Assembly: GCF_000004075.3 (NCBI RefSeq) | Contig: NC_026655.2 | Location: forward strand, 24,599,489-24,663,488 | Length of the DNA stretch: 64,000 bases | DNA from: Cucumis sativus | Lineage: Eukaryota; Streptophyta; Magnoliopsida; Cucurbitales; Cucurbitaceae | Reading direction: 5' to 3' | Shown here: positions 1-14,060 of the stretch, piece by piece | Position numbering within the stretch: position 1 is the first letter of the stretch | Layout: every line of letters begins with the position of its first letter | Notes under the pieces: generated by a model | What the model saw: only the letters and a program-made list of their open reading frames with translations | What the model was told of the DNA's origin: nothing | The model's database searches: none | Translations under genes and position numbers: made by a program

Positions 1-3000
1 TATAATTATTATATGATATTCTACTATGATAATAAAAATTCTCTTTTTGTCATGGACATAACTTGTAATAGTGATTGTGTCGTTTCAATGTTTACGTTTT
101 CTTGTTGTTTTTTCATTAACATTTTTTTAGCATCAAACTAAATAATTTCAAAAGGGTTTGAAATTGACAAATTAAATCAACTTTAATGGTAGTATTTGGT
201 GCTTTATATAATATGTAAAATACATATGAACAACATGGTTTAGTTATATGGCCGGTGTTGTATATAGGAGACTTTCATTTGTGCCGTTTACCAAGTCGGT
301 AGTACGAAATAAACACACAAAACAAAAGTGTTCACATGACAAATGTAAACCTTAAATTCTACCTTCAAATTATATACAAATTTGATTCAAACTTCTCAAT
401 CACTATCTAAGAAAAAGAGATATGAAAAAGAAAAAAAAAAGGGACAAAGAGAGACTTATATTTTAATTTTGCAAAGAAAAGAAAAGTGTTTATGTTGGAA
501 GTGTAAAAGTAAAGTGGAGGGGTGGGAGGGAATAGGGACAACAAAGAAATTGACAACTTGATCTCTTATACATATAATGCTTTATAGGGATGAGAGATGG
601 GCGAGCTTTGGGTCCCTTCAAACTTTGACTAATCAACTACTACTCTTTCCTTCTTTCTTCTTTTCATGTTTTAATAATAACAATATTAATCATTGTTGTT
701 TTGTTTTAAATTCCCTCTTCTGCCCTCCTATTGTTTCTTCTTTTGTAATCCCTTTTGTAACTCCATCCTACTTAGCATTACTTGATCTGGTTGGCATTAG
801 ATTGAGGAGCGTTTACTGATATTTGAGCTGGATTTCTTTAGTGGAAGACAGTGAGCCTTTTTGTATATATATCAGTTTAATTCTCTTCTATAATTGAGGA
901 CTGTTTTGTTTTGTGTGGTTGTTAACAGTAATAGGATTTATTTATTGAAAAAATTGTACTTGTTTATAATCATCCTATTAAATTCGATAAAAACTGAGAA
1001 GAAAGTTTAAGATCCATGAAAACTAAAGTTGATTTAAACATTTAAAAGTAGAGAACTACAACGACACCATGACTTTGTTGCTTTTTCTTATTTGTTTATT
1101 TGTTATTTTTATAGGGTTTGTGACAGCACAAATTAAACAATGTCCATTCTTATCTTAGGGTATTTAAAAACCCATATTGGAAGATTTTAATGAGGGAAAA
1201 GTTTGATCATAGAGTGTTGCTTTGTTTTGTTTCTCTCTCTCTCTTTTTATAATGTGATATTTGGAGGTTGTATGGATGTAAGTTTTCAAGAGGGGAAGTG
1301 AATGTGTCTTTATGAAGCCCAAAGTTTACACATTGGGGAGCTATTATACACTAACGTTATTCTTACCTTCTTTTTTGCTTTTTAGTTTTTCTAGGGGTAA
1401 TGCATGCCCACAAAAACTTGAGAAGACTTTCTTCTTTTCATTTATTGTTCATCTTCTATGGTCGGATGAGGATCAAGATTATTCATTTTCAACATGGAAA
1501 GACTTCACGTTGACAGATCTCGTTAGATCATGCGTAAGTTAGTACATTTTGATGAGAGATGTATCTTTAATTTCTTGTTGAACACTTGTCTGAGCTGGCT
1601 TTGAAAGAAAATTTGCACTAGTGTGTGGTTGATGTCAACCAACTGGTACACTTTCATGTGTAAGTAATTAGTACAACGGTGTTAAGTAAAGTCAAGTACT
1701 AGAAGTATATTGTATACCTTTTAAGTTATTTATCGGACCTATATTATTGTTCGACACTCACGTGTAGCATGTGGAATACTAGTAGTGTCAGAATGTGTGG
1801 AGTTTTCAAGATGGCAAATTTCACAACTGATGAACTAAATTCATTCATTTTCTCTTTTGTGAAATATATAAACGAATTCATGGCTAAGCAGATTCAAGAA
1901 TCAAGGTCATGTTTTCTTACTTAGACATGTATAGTCTTCTAATGTTTATCTTCGACTGGAGCCTTGCCTAGTTAGGGTAACGACCCCTAACATAATCAAA
2001 TATTTTTTGAAACAAAACAAAAAGTAAATTATGTGAGAGATCGCTTGTTTTGGATGATTTTACACAGAAGTTTTCTTATTTTGATTTCATAGATTATAAA
2101 GTAGTGTTTTCAAAAGTAAGAGGAGAACTCGTAAGTTAATCAACTTTTATTGTGACAATGTCTTGAGCTTTCTTTAATTTTTCTAACTAACCATTTTTTA
2201 AAACGAATTTTCTCCTCTATCCGCTAGATGAACATTAAAACCAAATATAGATTCATCAAGCAACTTCAAGTTTTCAACTTTAGCTTTTTAAAAAAAGGGT
2301 TTTCATATTTAGTTGCAAGGAAGTTAGAAGTCTTTGGCATCTCTTTTAACTTTAGAAACTCTCTCATCGTTGCTTGTAATGTATCACAAAACTTCTTTAA
2401 CTAAAGTAACAGTATAACTTATTAAATATTCAACCAAAAATACTTTTGTTTAAACCATTTAACATTGCATGTAGAGCACACGAGTTTATAGAGAAGCTTC
2501 CATCTTCTCTTTAAACCAATCTCTTCTCTATTAGTCATAAACTACATTGTTGATAGAATTAGAAACTCATCAACGATAAACTCTATCATAGACACATTTT
2601 ACTACAACTACAATTTTACACTTGATTATTAACCCTAAAATCATGTTTCATCATCAATCTCTACCCTAATTATATATATATATATATATAATATGTGAAC
2701 CTTCGATACATTTTAGAACAATGACCATGTGATAAGTGATTTAACTATTAACTTGGAAGAACAGAAGTCATGTCAATACAATAAAATCAAGTTGGTCAAC
2801 TTTGACGTGTGTATGTATATATAATTGGGGGAGGGGTAAAGTTGGAATGGAAATTGTATAGTGAGGAACTCTTGTGATTTAGGTAAAGAAAGACGCGTTG
2901 AAATTGATAGGAAATATCAAATTTACAAAAATATCCAATGAATGATGTGACAAATGAAATATTCTCCCAATTTTATTTTTTTATAAAATATATAATTGGA

Positions 3001-4600
3001 ATTTTTAGAAAATAATTTAAATGGTTCAATCATATATGGGAAGGAGAGATAGAGATATGAAAGGGGAATTTGGTAATGATAGAGAAACCATTACTTTTAT
3101 GCTTTGTCATTTGCTTTCTCATTTTCAAGAAACAAACACATGCATATTTATGGTGTTGAAATTAATACACATTTTGACCAAAACTAAGCCAAAAAAACAC
3201 ATACATACACACAACTTGATAATGTGGAAAGGTTTGATTTTTATACACCATATATATAAACATGATTTTAAGGGAAAAAACATGATAAGGGTTTTCTATA
3301 TACATATATATCATCCTTGATCTAACATACCCAATGTTCTTAAGAAAAAAAGAAAGAACAGATTCATTTTTTTTTTTATTCACATAGGCTATTTAGCTTT
3401 CTATACTTGAGGTTGTGAAATCAATAGGTTGTGGATTAGTTTCGTGAATATTTCGTGATTGAATGAAAATTAGTTATATAGTTATGTAGATTTTTGTTCT
3501 TAAAACATGAACACTCACTCGTTCCTTAGAAAAAAAGTTTTTAGGAAGTTAATTCAACCCGCCTAGGATTTGTTTAAAGTAGAGTACATCTAAATTTGAA
3601 AGATTCAATGATTGAGTTATTAAAATGGAAGGTCACATAGACCATATTCAAACGGGAGAGATGGTGAAAATACAGTTAAAAAAACTTCAAAGAAATTGAT
3701 TGCTACTACTATTGTACTCCATACTCAACAAGATGCACTTTTTTTTTTGTGTGTGTGGTTCAACCACATAAACCCTAAATTTAAGTGTGTTTGACTTGGA
3801 GCAATCTTATAATGGATGACCTCTTGAGAATAAACCATGTTGAAATGTCTTGTGTTGGTTTTTGAAAAAAGTCTCACACTTTTAATAGTAGTTTAAGATA
3901 AATAAGAATGATGTTGTTAGATCACAAGTGATACAGAAAAGTGTATAGACACGCGCCGAGTATTGAATTTGAATTTCAAATATTGGTTGGAGGAGTTACG
4001 TGAGGTATGATAGCAAAATTTCTCCAAATAAAATACGTGTACATGCATGCATATACGTATTGAAAGGAGTTGTGCTTGTTCTTCAACCATATTTTCAAAC
4101 AAAAATATCATTGAAAGCCATCACTTATTTCAAATGACTGCTTAATTAACTTAGGGTTTAATCAAATAAAAATAATGAATTTCAAGGTTAATTAAATCAA
4201 ACCAAAACAATAAAGTATAAGACTAAGATTATGTATAAAAAAGCAATAGGGAACATATATAATTGAGATGAACTTTTAAAGGCAGGTAACATTTAATAAT
4301 TCATAATCCCTAATGTTTATTTATAGTTATTTATCCATATTTCACTTTTCATATTTTCAAACATGAGAAAGAGATGTGACCAAAGTGAAAATAAAACAAA
4401 AGCTTGGGGACAAAAATGAAAATGAAAAAGGAAGTAGAGAAATTAAAGAAGGAATTAAATTATAACAACAATAATTGTCATAAAAGATGATAAGAGAATA
4501 GAAGAGAAGATTGATATTTCTTTTCCCATCAATGGGTGGTGGGGTTCATCTTTCTTTTTCTTTTTTAATTGAATTAGTGGTGGAGGCTCTAATTATGTCT
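1..4600. other. AT-rich intergenic DNA, no gene recognised
   Basis: Short open frames occur here (for example 577-819 and 3021-3320) but they are low-complexity, without splice partners or recognisable domains. There is a (TA)n microsatellite near 2671-2690 and many poly-A or poly-T runs. A pyrimidine-rich stretch around 630-760 could be an untranslated leader, but no coding exon follows it. Confidence 0.6.
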
Positions 4601-4611
4601 ATCTTCAATAG

Positions 4612-4792
4612 GGTTGTTCACGGTCTTGTTCATACGGCGGCTAAGTTCAAAAATCGGTCGAATTCTAACTTCTATAGACAATGATATTTAGGTTTGTAAA
4701 ATAAGGTTGTTCACCGTCTTGTTCATACGGCGGCTAAGTTAAAAAATCGGTCGAATTCTAACTTCTATAGACAATGATATTTAGGTTTGTAT
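4612..4792. repeat. 92-bp tandem duplication
   Basis: A block starting ggttgttcac at 4612 is repeated from 4704 with only a few substitutions (for example cacgg against caccg). The copies are adjacent and direct, so this is a recent local duplication. The block contains no recognisable gene. Confidence 0.9.
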
Positions 4793-5229
4793 CTATCATG
4801 TTGATTATTCACTTTTAAGAGGTGTATAAACATTTTGGTTCGTTTTATTATATTTAAAATTTGTTTTTAAGAATGGTTGGATCCGATACTCACGAATAAA
4901 TTAATTAAGAAAAGTGAATTATTTGGTTTAGGGTTTGTTAGTGTTAACAACTGGTGCATAGATGTAGACAAAACCTTGGGTAGGTCCATTAGTTAAAGAA
5001 GGCACAGAGTGTACTCTTTGTGTTATCTTTTAAGTTTCTTTGTACATTTTTTCTTGAAGAAAAAATATATTTCCTTTTTCAACCTTATTATATTATTGAA
5101 TAATTTCAATACATAAAATCTTACGATTAATAATTAAGTTTTAAGCTCAACTATAATAAATATCCTTAATTTTGTTCTTCTTTGGTAAAATTATCTCTAT
5201 GTTTTAGAACGATGTGATGATGACCAAAA

Positions 5230-5291
5230 ACGATATGGATGTGGTGATTTAAATTTTAATACGATATGGATGTGGTGATTTAAATTTTAAT
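5230..5291. repeat. 31-bp exact tandem duplication
   Basis: The 31-base unit beginning acgatatggatgtggtg at 5230 is repeated without change from 5261. It lies in AT-rich intergenic DNA. Confidence 0.9.
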
Positions 5292-5388
5292 TTATTTTCG
5301 TTTCACATCTTAAGTTTCTGTTCAAATTTTATAGATTTATTCTACTGCAATGGTATTTTGAAACATTTACAAAAGTGAAAATGTAATA

Positions 5389-5470
5389 TTGCAACTTTTG
5401 AAAGTATATAGATAAGAGTAATATTGAAAGTATATAGATAAGAGTAATATTGCAACTTTTGAAAGTATAC
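5389..5470. repeat. 26-bp tandem duplication with flanking echo
   Basis: The unit ttgaaagtatatagataaga plus six further bases occurs at 5398 and again at 5424. The flanking word attgcaacttttgaaagtat appears on both sides, so the arrangement is a short nested duplication. Confidence 0.85.
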
Positions 5471-5610
5471 ATAGACCTTATGGGTGGTTTTCTTAATATA
5501 GTTTTTGTGACCAAGTTTATAGTAATATTTATGTGTGATGTACTTTACGTTAATAAACTCTTATTAACGATATAATTTTTTGAAGAGTTGAATGTAAATT
5601 TTGTTATATC

Positions 5611-5632
5611 TTTTTTTTTTTTTTTTTTTTTT
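5611..5632. repeat. poly-T run
   Basis: A homopolymer of about 22 T residues. It could be the tail of a decayed minus-strand retroelement, but no body is recognisable next to it. Confidence 0.8.
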
Positions 5633-5639
5633 ACATTAT

Positions 5640-8330
5640 GTTGTATTTACTAATACTTTGGACATGGTTGTTATATTTACAAATGTGACCAAATAATATA
5701 TGTATATATCTTATTTTTATTTTTACTTTATTCAGTACAAAAATTAGGATGCGGAAGGATTCACAGTTTTGACCTTTTGATTAATAGTGCATATATACCT
5801 CATGTTGGTTTTGAGCTAGGCTCGTATTGCATTCTATCATTTAGTTTTTCAAAACCTCTTCCATCTGGATAACAGTAAATATCAAAATTTGGGTAGAGAA
5901 AACAAATTCAACCTTCATATGATAGAAAAAATAAACTTTTCATTCAAGAAAAATACGATATGCAAAACAAGAAGAATCTTAGCATTGATATGGTATATTT
6001 GTCATAAACGTTTTCGATATTGGGAAAGTAAGAAGTTTATTTATTTTTTAGTTGTAGGAAAATTTGTTAGGTATATGATAATGAAGTTGCTTATTTTGAA
6101 GTAAAAGATAATGTATTTATGGGAAAAAGTATAACCTAAAACTTAGTATTATTGAAATTGGAGTATATAGTAGGGTGATGATGTAACATTCCAATGTATA
6201 TATCTATATACCAAATATATTTTTTTAAAAACACTAAACATCTTTCTTAATTTTATTTGATTTAAAAATTCAGTTAGTGCTAAAGAAGAAAAAAAAAACA
6301 AAATAAATAAATAATAAACATTAAATGGCACAAAAAGATATATAGTATAAAGAGTTTGTGAGCTTTACAAGTGGGTAGTGTTTAGGGTTGATGTGTCACA
6401 TATTCCTTCTTTCATGGCCTTATAGTGATCTAAATAATGACCTATTTTATTCCTAGTCCTTTGTGAAAGGAATTTGATATCTAAAATAATGTGTGTTTTT
6501 GCTTCTACATTAGGTTTCATGACATTCTAAAATAAAATATGTTTGATGAGAAATAAATCGATATCCGAGGACAATCGAACTTAATCAAGGACTTACGTAA
6601 CTTCGACGTCAACCGATTTGATATATGTTTGATTTTCGGCTAATGATAACATTTTTTAAAATATACTTTTTAAGGATGTTAAGATGTAAGTTTTTAGGAA
6701 AAAGATGAAAACTATTATAATAAAGTTAAAGACCGTATGATATTTAAATTTTTTTCTTATTTATTCGAAGTACTGTAGTATTTAATTTTTGATCAACTGT
6801 AATTTTTCTTTTTCTTATGTGAAAACGACTTATTCTCGAGATTTATTTACTAATGAATCAGTTGATGTCGTGCAAGCATTGTTTTTCTAAAGAGTTTTTT
6901 CTTTATATCTTTTTGATTGAATCTTTTGATCTTTTTAAGTCTATATATTCAAAGGAAGGTGTTCATAAAGTCTTGAATTATTTGGTAATCTTTCTTTTAA
7001 TTATATTTAAACTCTAAATTCTATGAATCTGATAAATGAGAGCGACTTCCTTTGATTGGACTTTGAAGTTGAACCTAATTTGGTTGTACCTAACCGACAT
7101 GTATGTGACAAAATTTAATTGGATTAATTTAATTATATGATTTGATGCAATACAATGGATTAACCCATTTGATATGACTAATTTGATTTGACCAATTTGA
7201 GTCATTATATCATAGACATGGAGCAATTTAATTGGTTTAATTAGTATGTTCATGTGTAATTTGGTTAGACCAATTACTTTTTTTATATATAATTAAATTA
7301 AATGGTCATTGACATAGACATGTAATATTATTTGATTTTACAATTTATCTTCATTTTTAGAAGATGAATTTGAGAATTTGTAATATGTTAGTTCAAGAAG
7401 TTGAGATATTTGAATGATATTAAAATAAGTTTATAGTAAAAATGGATGGGTGAAACATTTCATGGCACTGAAACAAATATTAATGACAAGCCATGCAACA
7501 AAGTTTTAATGACAGAAAAAAATAGCTTACCATGACGTACAAATAATATATATGAGATTCTTATGATGCATTTGTGTTAAAAAAAATCTTTGGATTTGTG
7601 TTAATTCCTATCACACAAAGATTTAATATCTACAAAGTCATTTGATTCCATTCAAAAGACTAATATAATGTTTTTGGAATAATGGGAAAAGAATGTTATT
7701 TTAAAATAAATTTAACTCTATCTAAGTTTTTCTTTTCTAAAATCATTATCATTATTTCGAATCATTATCATGCTCTAACCTAATTGTCGTCGTATTTGAT
7801 TGCTTACGAGTAATTACTCTATTTCTTTTGTTCATTGTGGTTGTGCATTGGAATAGACTTGCAAAGATGGTAGCGAAAAATGGTAAGATTTGTAAAATGA
7901 ACGGGTGATTGATCTATTTACTATATCTCATGTGGATTCAAAACCATATCAATTTAGATGATTGTATATTGCTATTGGCCCTATGGCTTTCTATTAGTTG
8001 AAGCATTTTCCTATGGAAATAAATGTTTCTTTTTCCAAGTATCTTTCCTAACAAAATAGATTAATTTTTATAAATAAAAAAACGAGCTAAAATATTTACG
8101 GCTCGTGTAACAGAATGAAAAAGTTTATCAAGCTGGTCATTTTTTTAAGATATTTCATATTTGTTATTTTTTTTCATTGTGTCTTTACCGCGTGCGATTT
8201 TTTTTCTTTCCATCATCTTTTTGTCGTCTTCTTTTACAGTTTTTCTTGTATTTTCTTTAAAAACTGTTATGGTTCAAGATCGTGTACCAAATATAAAATA
8301 TCTATTTAAAAAAAAATTAAATTCAATATG
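5640..8330. other. intergenic DNA, nothing recognised
   Basis: AT-rich sequence with short, low-complexity open frames only. I see no splice-linked exons, RNA gene or clear transposon ends. Confidence 0.5.
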
Positions 8331-8339
8331 TGACTGTTC

Positions 8340-8860
8340 CAAATATATAAGATCATGAAAAAAAATGTTGGGATATTTGATAGTCAAATCTATAAGATCT
8401 TCTAAAAAAGATAGACAAATCTAAACATCTTGTAGCAAAGAATCTAAAAAAAAAAAAAAATTTAGATTGCAAAATTTAAACGATCTTCTACAAAAAAAAA
8501 AAAAAAAGTGATACTGTAGCAAAAATCTAAAAAAATCATTGAGATTTGACTATTTAAATTTAAACGATAAAATCATAAACGATTGTGTACAAAATATCTG
8601 AAAAAAAAAAATTGTTTAGATTTGACTATCCAAATTTAAACGATTATATGAAAGAATAACAAAATCTAAACAATCACGTAGGAAAGAGTCTTGAAATAAA
8701 AATTATATGAAAGAATAACAAAATCTAAACAATCACGTAGGAAAGAGTCTTGAAATAAAAATCATTTAGATTTGTGTAGTCAAATTTAACTATCAAATCT
8801 AAATGATTCTATGAAAGAATAACCAAATCTAAACAATCGTTTACCAAACATATTACACGT
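8340..8860. repeat. degenerate array of AAATCTAAACGATC-type words
   Basis: Variants of caaatctaaacgatc, on both strands and separated by poly-A stretches, recur about every 50-60 bases across this interval. The word aaacgattatatgaaa at 8638 also occurs inside the MITE-like element at 47.9-48.3 kb, so the array is probably part of, or derived from, the same transposon family. No coding potential is visible. Confidence 0.7.
8643..8760. repeat. 59-bp exact tandem duplication
   Basis: The unit starting attatatgaaagaataac at 8643 is repeated exactly from 8702. It lies inside the larger degenerate array, and the exact identity shows recent expansion. Confidence 0.92.
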
Positions 8861-8869
8861 ACTAGATTA

Positions 8870-11800
8870 ATGATGGAGTCATTTTTGGTATTTTTCATTC
8901 TAGACCTGCAAGTTTTTTTTTTTTTTTTTTTTGAAATTGTTCTATAGAGTGTAAATATTTTAGTTATATTTTTTAAAAGACTAATAAAATAACCATACTA
9001 TAATATCTTTACAATTATTTTAGAGATCATTTTTTTAATCTTAATAAATAGAAAATAATTTCAATTAATTTTAGAGGCTTTTAAAAAAATTAAAATACTT
9101 ATAAATTCTATGAATGATATTCTTTTATCACTGTATCATATTAATGACTATGAGTGATAAAATTTACTATATAGATCGTAAATATTATATTTTATAAATT
9201 TGACTATTTTTTAAAAAATTTCCAAAAATAATACAATTTCTTTTATCATATGAAAATCACAATCCTCCTCTAAACTACTAATTTTGCTATCGATATTTAT
9301 TAAAAATTTGATTTAGTTTAAAAACTACTATACTCTTTCCTTGATATATATTTTTTAAAACATCATAAAATTCAATCTTACAACTTTACACTTGACAAAC
9401 AAACTCACGACTTTCAACATAACTTCATACCAAAAATAATTTTTAAATGTTTAAGAAAGGTATAAGTTGATGGTCCATTGAGAAAAATGGTCATGGGAAA
9501 AAGTAAGTATATCTTCTTGTTTTATTTTAATACCAATTGGTTGGGTGTATACAACTATGGATTATATTATATAATCGAAATACGAATGATAGAAGATAGC
9601 TGGGAGGTAAGATTGTCTCCCACTCCCTCTAGACACTGACCTGGTCCAATAAATGGTCAATATTGATTAAATAATTACATTTGAGTTGTGATAGACATGA
9701 CCACACACCCAATTATCTGAAGACAGAAATCTCTTTTTCATTATTTAATCCATAGACAGACTCTGAGAAATACCCATCCCATGAGACCAGATATGCGTGT
9801 GTATATCATATTCTATACATATTCTTTTTCCATCCAACTCATTTTCTGTGTTTTTGGTTTCTTGTACTTTGAAAAACATTTCAAATCATGTGGCTTTTCT
9901 TGTTTTGTTTTCGAGGTGTTTTCCTTCAACTTCCACCGACGCGACGACGACGACGACTACCAACAAGATCCTGTACTTAGCCGTTTAAAGTGAATGATAT
10001 ATATATAACTGCATAATGAAGACATTACTCCAACGTTTTCTTGGTATATACAGTAATATTTCCTTGACAGCAGCTACCTCTCATGTCTAGAAATAAGAGA
10101 GAAGTAGTTTGTTTAATGAAGTAAAAAAAGAAACAAGAAAGTGTTAAAAGGATGCTGCAATGGTAGTTTCTTTTATCAGCTTTAAAGTGACATGAAAACA
10201 TAATATAATACTGATATGATAAAAAAAAAAAAAAAAAAGAGAAAAAAGAAGAACAAAGATTCAAAACCTGAGTTATAAGACAGTACTGTTGGGGTTTCTT
10301 TTTTCAACACTTTAAGAAACACTAAGTCATAAGTTTTTATTTTATATTACAAAATGCTTTTACAAAAATGCTTTACAAAAATGAATGAATGAATAAAAAA
10401 AATAAGTTTTACCTTATTTGTTTATCTTCACCTCCCAACATTCAGACATACCCAAATCCACTTTTCTTTTCCCCTTTTTTTTGGTTGCTTGTCTTTCAAA
10501 TATTCCCTTCTTCTTTCCTTCTCTCTCTCATAACTTTATTGATTTATGTGTAAACAAACCTATATTCTTTTATATATATATAAGAAAAAAGAAAATTTAG
10601 AATTTTAATAATAATTAGTATAGCAAAATAAATTAAAATATTTTTATAGGGATGTTTATCAATGTTTGTCATTTAAAATAATTTTTATATAATATAATAT
10701 ATTGATAAGCTTTTTGAAACCCATAAATAAAGCACAAATTTTGACATTACAAAAGAAAAAAAAAGTGAAATAGCATACTAATTTTAATTATTTTATTGAA
10801 TTATCTTAAGAAAAAGTTTTTTTTTAATCCAAAGTTGGAAAAAAAGGTTAAATTACGTAGTCCTTAACCTTTTGATTTATATTAAATAAGTCTCTTAATA
10901 TTCTATGTACTTACATTATGAACTTTACAAGGTATCTACCTAAGTGTTTGTTTAATATGTTCTTGAATTCTTTTTTTAATTTTAAGTTATAATAAAAGTT
11001 AGATCTTACCAAAATATTGGATGGTGTTTATAATCGATGAAATAAGAAGTTAAAAGTTTAGAGATATATTTAACATTTTTAATTAAAAGTTGAGAGTCAA
11101 TCTATAAGTTTAATTGATAAGTGTTGATTATAGGTTCAATATTTGTTAGATTTTAGTTGTTTCAACATCTTACTTGTCTCAATCAATAACCTTACAAGAG
11201 TGAAAACTCTCTCCATACACCACTTTTCGTACACACATATATATATATACTTCACCATAATTTAATTGTCGTACAAATGGTTTATATAATACTGGTAGGA
11301 AAATTGCATCAGATCAGATGGCACAAAATCATTTAGAAAAAAACAACTCATGATATCTCTTTTTTGTATATTACGAATATGAACAACAAAATATGACAAG
11401 TGATCAGTAATATCAAATGCATATCAAAGGACTATTAGAAGATTATCGACTTTTAAATTTACTACTTTTATCAATTTGGAAAATATAGTGACATGGACTC
11501 TATTATCATAAAATCTTTTTGCGTACATTAAATCTAAAATATGTAGATGAATATGTAGATGTTATTGGTGTTATTGGACAATAATGTTTGTTATACAAAA
11601 TGTAATAATGAATGGTTAATTTAATTTTAGGACCATTCATTTTTACATTTAAATTTTTGGTCAATGGTCAAAAAGCTAAGAATTAAATTGTATATATAAA
11701 GGTAAGTTAATTAATGTACCTTTTCTATTCTATGTTGCATTTCATTATTTCCTACCAATAATAGCTTTTATTATGAAGGTATAATTATAGATAATAAAAT

Positions 11801-12500
11801 TATAGATGTTAATTTTTTTTTTTGTCATATAGTTAATTACTTACTATATAGTTTTGGTAGACCAAAGTAGAGAAAAGGATGTTAAATTAATAAGAAGATT
11901 TAATTTAGCTTTAAATTCTCTTAACATTTAATGTCCTTACAAATGAAGTTTAAGTCACTATTAAGTTAACATAATTTTGAAATCAAATTTCGATCGAGAT
12001 AGACCTTATTTTAAATTTTCTCTAGAAAGGTGATAAACCGGTTTCTTAGAGATTATGTTTACAAATAAGAGAAGATGTGTGGATAATATGTAACCTCTTT
12101 GGAACTTATTTAGAAATGTGATAATCATCTCTTATATGTACACATATATATAAAGGTTGGATCAGTCGCACCGATAGTTCTAGTTCGATGAAATTTTGTG
12201 TCGTTTTTTTTTTCTTTTTTGTATTTCAACGATTACTAATTTAGTGTACGTATAGTATGCTTCTTCCTCGTCACTCCATTAGAAGTTGTTTGATTTGAAT
12301 ACTTGTTTCACAGTTTTAAAACTTTTGCCAGGAAATAATTGATTTCTGGCATCCTTATTTACCATAGAGAATGATTTCTTTTTTCCTTTCAAATTAAAAC
12401 AAATAGAATTCTCCATGCATAACCAAACTGTCATTTTTCTATTTTCAAACATTTTATTCTTCTCACATATTCGATTTCCATGCATCTTTTATTCTTAGGT
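8870..12500. other. intergenic DNA upstream of the SDR cluster
   Basis: The part before about 10.4 kb has no recognisable gene; a weak TATCA-type repeat lies near 9120-9215. From about 10.41 kb the sequence matches the region from about 16.15 kb, for example the word cttcacctcccaacattca. This marks the left end of the SDR tandem duplication unit. A block at 11900-12150 matches 21300-21610 upstream of SDR copy 3 but is missing upstream of copy 2. Confidence 0.6.
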
Positions 12501-12503
12501 AGC

Positions 12504-12510
12504 TATAAAA
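12504..12510 (+). promoter_or_regulatory. candidate TATA box, SDR copy 1
   Basis: tataaaa lies in the word agctataaaatctta, 301 bases before the copy 1 ATG. The same word precedes copies 2 and 3 at similar distances, which supports a shared core promoter with a leader of roughly 270 bases. Confidence 0.5.
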
Positions 12511-13741
12511 TCTTAAGTCAGACGACAACTCCTCAATGGTTTGGTTTTGCTCACAAAACTACAACTTCAACGACTACGTTGTTGTGTGGCTAATACCTAC
12601 TAGAAAGGAAAAAAAGGAAAAAGAAAAAACAGGACAAGAATTGACCACATGTCTTAGTGTAATGTGTAGACAAGTTCTCTTTACTCAAAAGTCCAATGCA
12701 AGAAGAGATAAATATGGAAAACTGGACAAACCATAAACCTATCCCCTAAACATTGGAAAGTGTAGTGTTTGTCATCTCTTTCAAAGAAGTACTCCACATC
12801 CACCATGGCCCCAACAACAACAGATAAAGCTTCTTCAACAATGGCTGCTGTTTCAAAGAAGGTACTGATAACAGGTGTAAGTAGAGGATTAGGAAGAGCT
12901 TTAGCTTTGGAATTGGCTACTTATGGCCATACTGTTATTGGCTGCTCTCGCGATCAAACTAAACTTGATTCTCTTCAATTACAACTCTCGAAGGTTTCTC
13001 CTAATGCCAACCATTTGCTCCTCAGCATTGATGTGGTTAATTCATAAACCTAACCTCTTTTCATCTTTATATTTTATTTGCCTACTTTTTTTCTGCTTTT
13101 AAATCATGTAAAAGCTCATCATAATTTTCTAAATAATATTGGTTTTTGTTTTGCAGAAATGTAATAGAAGCGTTCAAGAGTTTGTGAGAACTGTCGTAGA
13201 AAATGAACTCGTTCCCGATATCATTGGTAATTTTAGGTTTTCTTTTTTAGCCTACTTAATATCATATGTTTTAAGATAATTACCTTTCAGGGAATCATGT
13301 TTTCAAAATATAGCATTTTATGTACATTTCCTTCTTTTTTTTTTTCCAAATGTGTGGATTAATTTACATAGAGCTCATGATATATGTTTATTCATATGAG
13401 TCCATAAAAACACACATTTCATTTGTAGGAACAATTTAGCATCAAAATGATCATTGTGAATGAAGAAGTTGAGTGTTTATAATGTATATGTAGCTTGCAC
13501 CATATTGTGCATCAAAGTGGGGAATTGAAGGATTAAGCAAATGCATAGCATATGAATTACCAAAGGGAATGGCAATTGTAGCCTTAGATCCAGGTTTCAT
13601 ATACACAGATATGTTGGAATCATTGCAGGGTGATTTGGCCGCTTCAAAGTATCAAACCCCGCAACATTGGTATGTATTATTTTTACCTTGGTTTGATAAC
13701 GTTTCTGTTTCTTGTTTATATTTGATATATACACACATATA

Positions 13742-13912
13742 TATGAGAAAATTTTTAAAAATGGTAGATTTTACAAAATATTTACAATCTAATCTATAAC
13801 AAATTCTATCATTGATAGTTATTGATAAAAGACTATCAGTGATAGAATCCAAAATTTTGCTATAGCCGGTAAATATTTTAATTTATTTTGTTATTTTTAA
13901 AAATACCCTTAT
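13742..13912. mobile_element. MITE with TATCA palindromes in SDR copy 1 intron 4
   Basis: The long imperfect inverted ends are tttttaaaaatggtagattt at the left and a matching tttttaaaaata at the right in reverse complement. Internally it has ctatcattgatag and ctatcagtgatag. Intron 4 of copies 2 and 3 lacks it, so it inserted after the duplication. The exact boundaries are approximate. Confidence 0.65.
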
Positions 13913-13994
13913 ATATATTAATAATTCAAAATAAGAAATATATGTTTGGTAAGTCGTAACTATTTCTATTTTTTTTGTTTCTTTAATTTAACAA

Positions 13995-14060
13995 TGCTAT
14001 ACGAGGTAGGGGATTTGAAACCTTTGGTTCTCTTAGTTGATGTTACATATTTATGTTAGC
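13995..14060 (-). mobile_element. tRNA-like SINE fragment in SDR copy 1 intron 4
   Basis: Read on the minus strand, ggtttcaaatcccc (box B-like, plus-strand 14009-14022) follows a box A-like stretch. Counterparts lie at 19368-19425 (copy 2) and 24340-24410 (copy 3), so the insertion came before the gene triplication. Only the tRNA-like part is recognisable. Confidence 0.35.

Noticed and set aside
577..819. Open frame of 80 codons near the left edge
   Set aside because: Low-complexity, AT-rich composition, no domain, no splice-linked partner and no convincing promoter.
8340..8860. CRISPR-like array
   Set aside because: Repeats are degenerate, on both strands and unevenly spaced, in a plant nuclear genome; this is a transposon-derived repeat.
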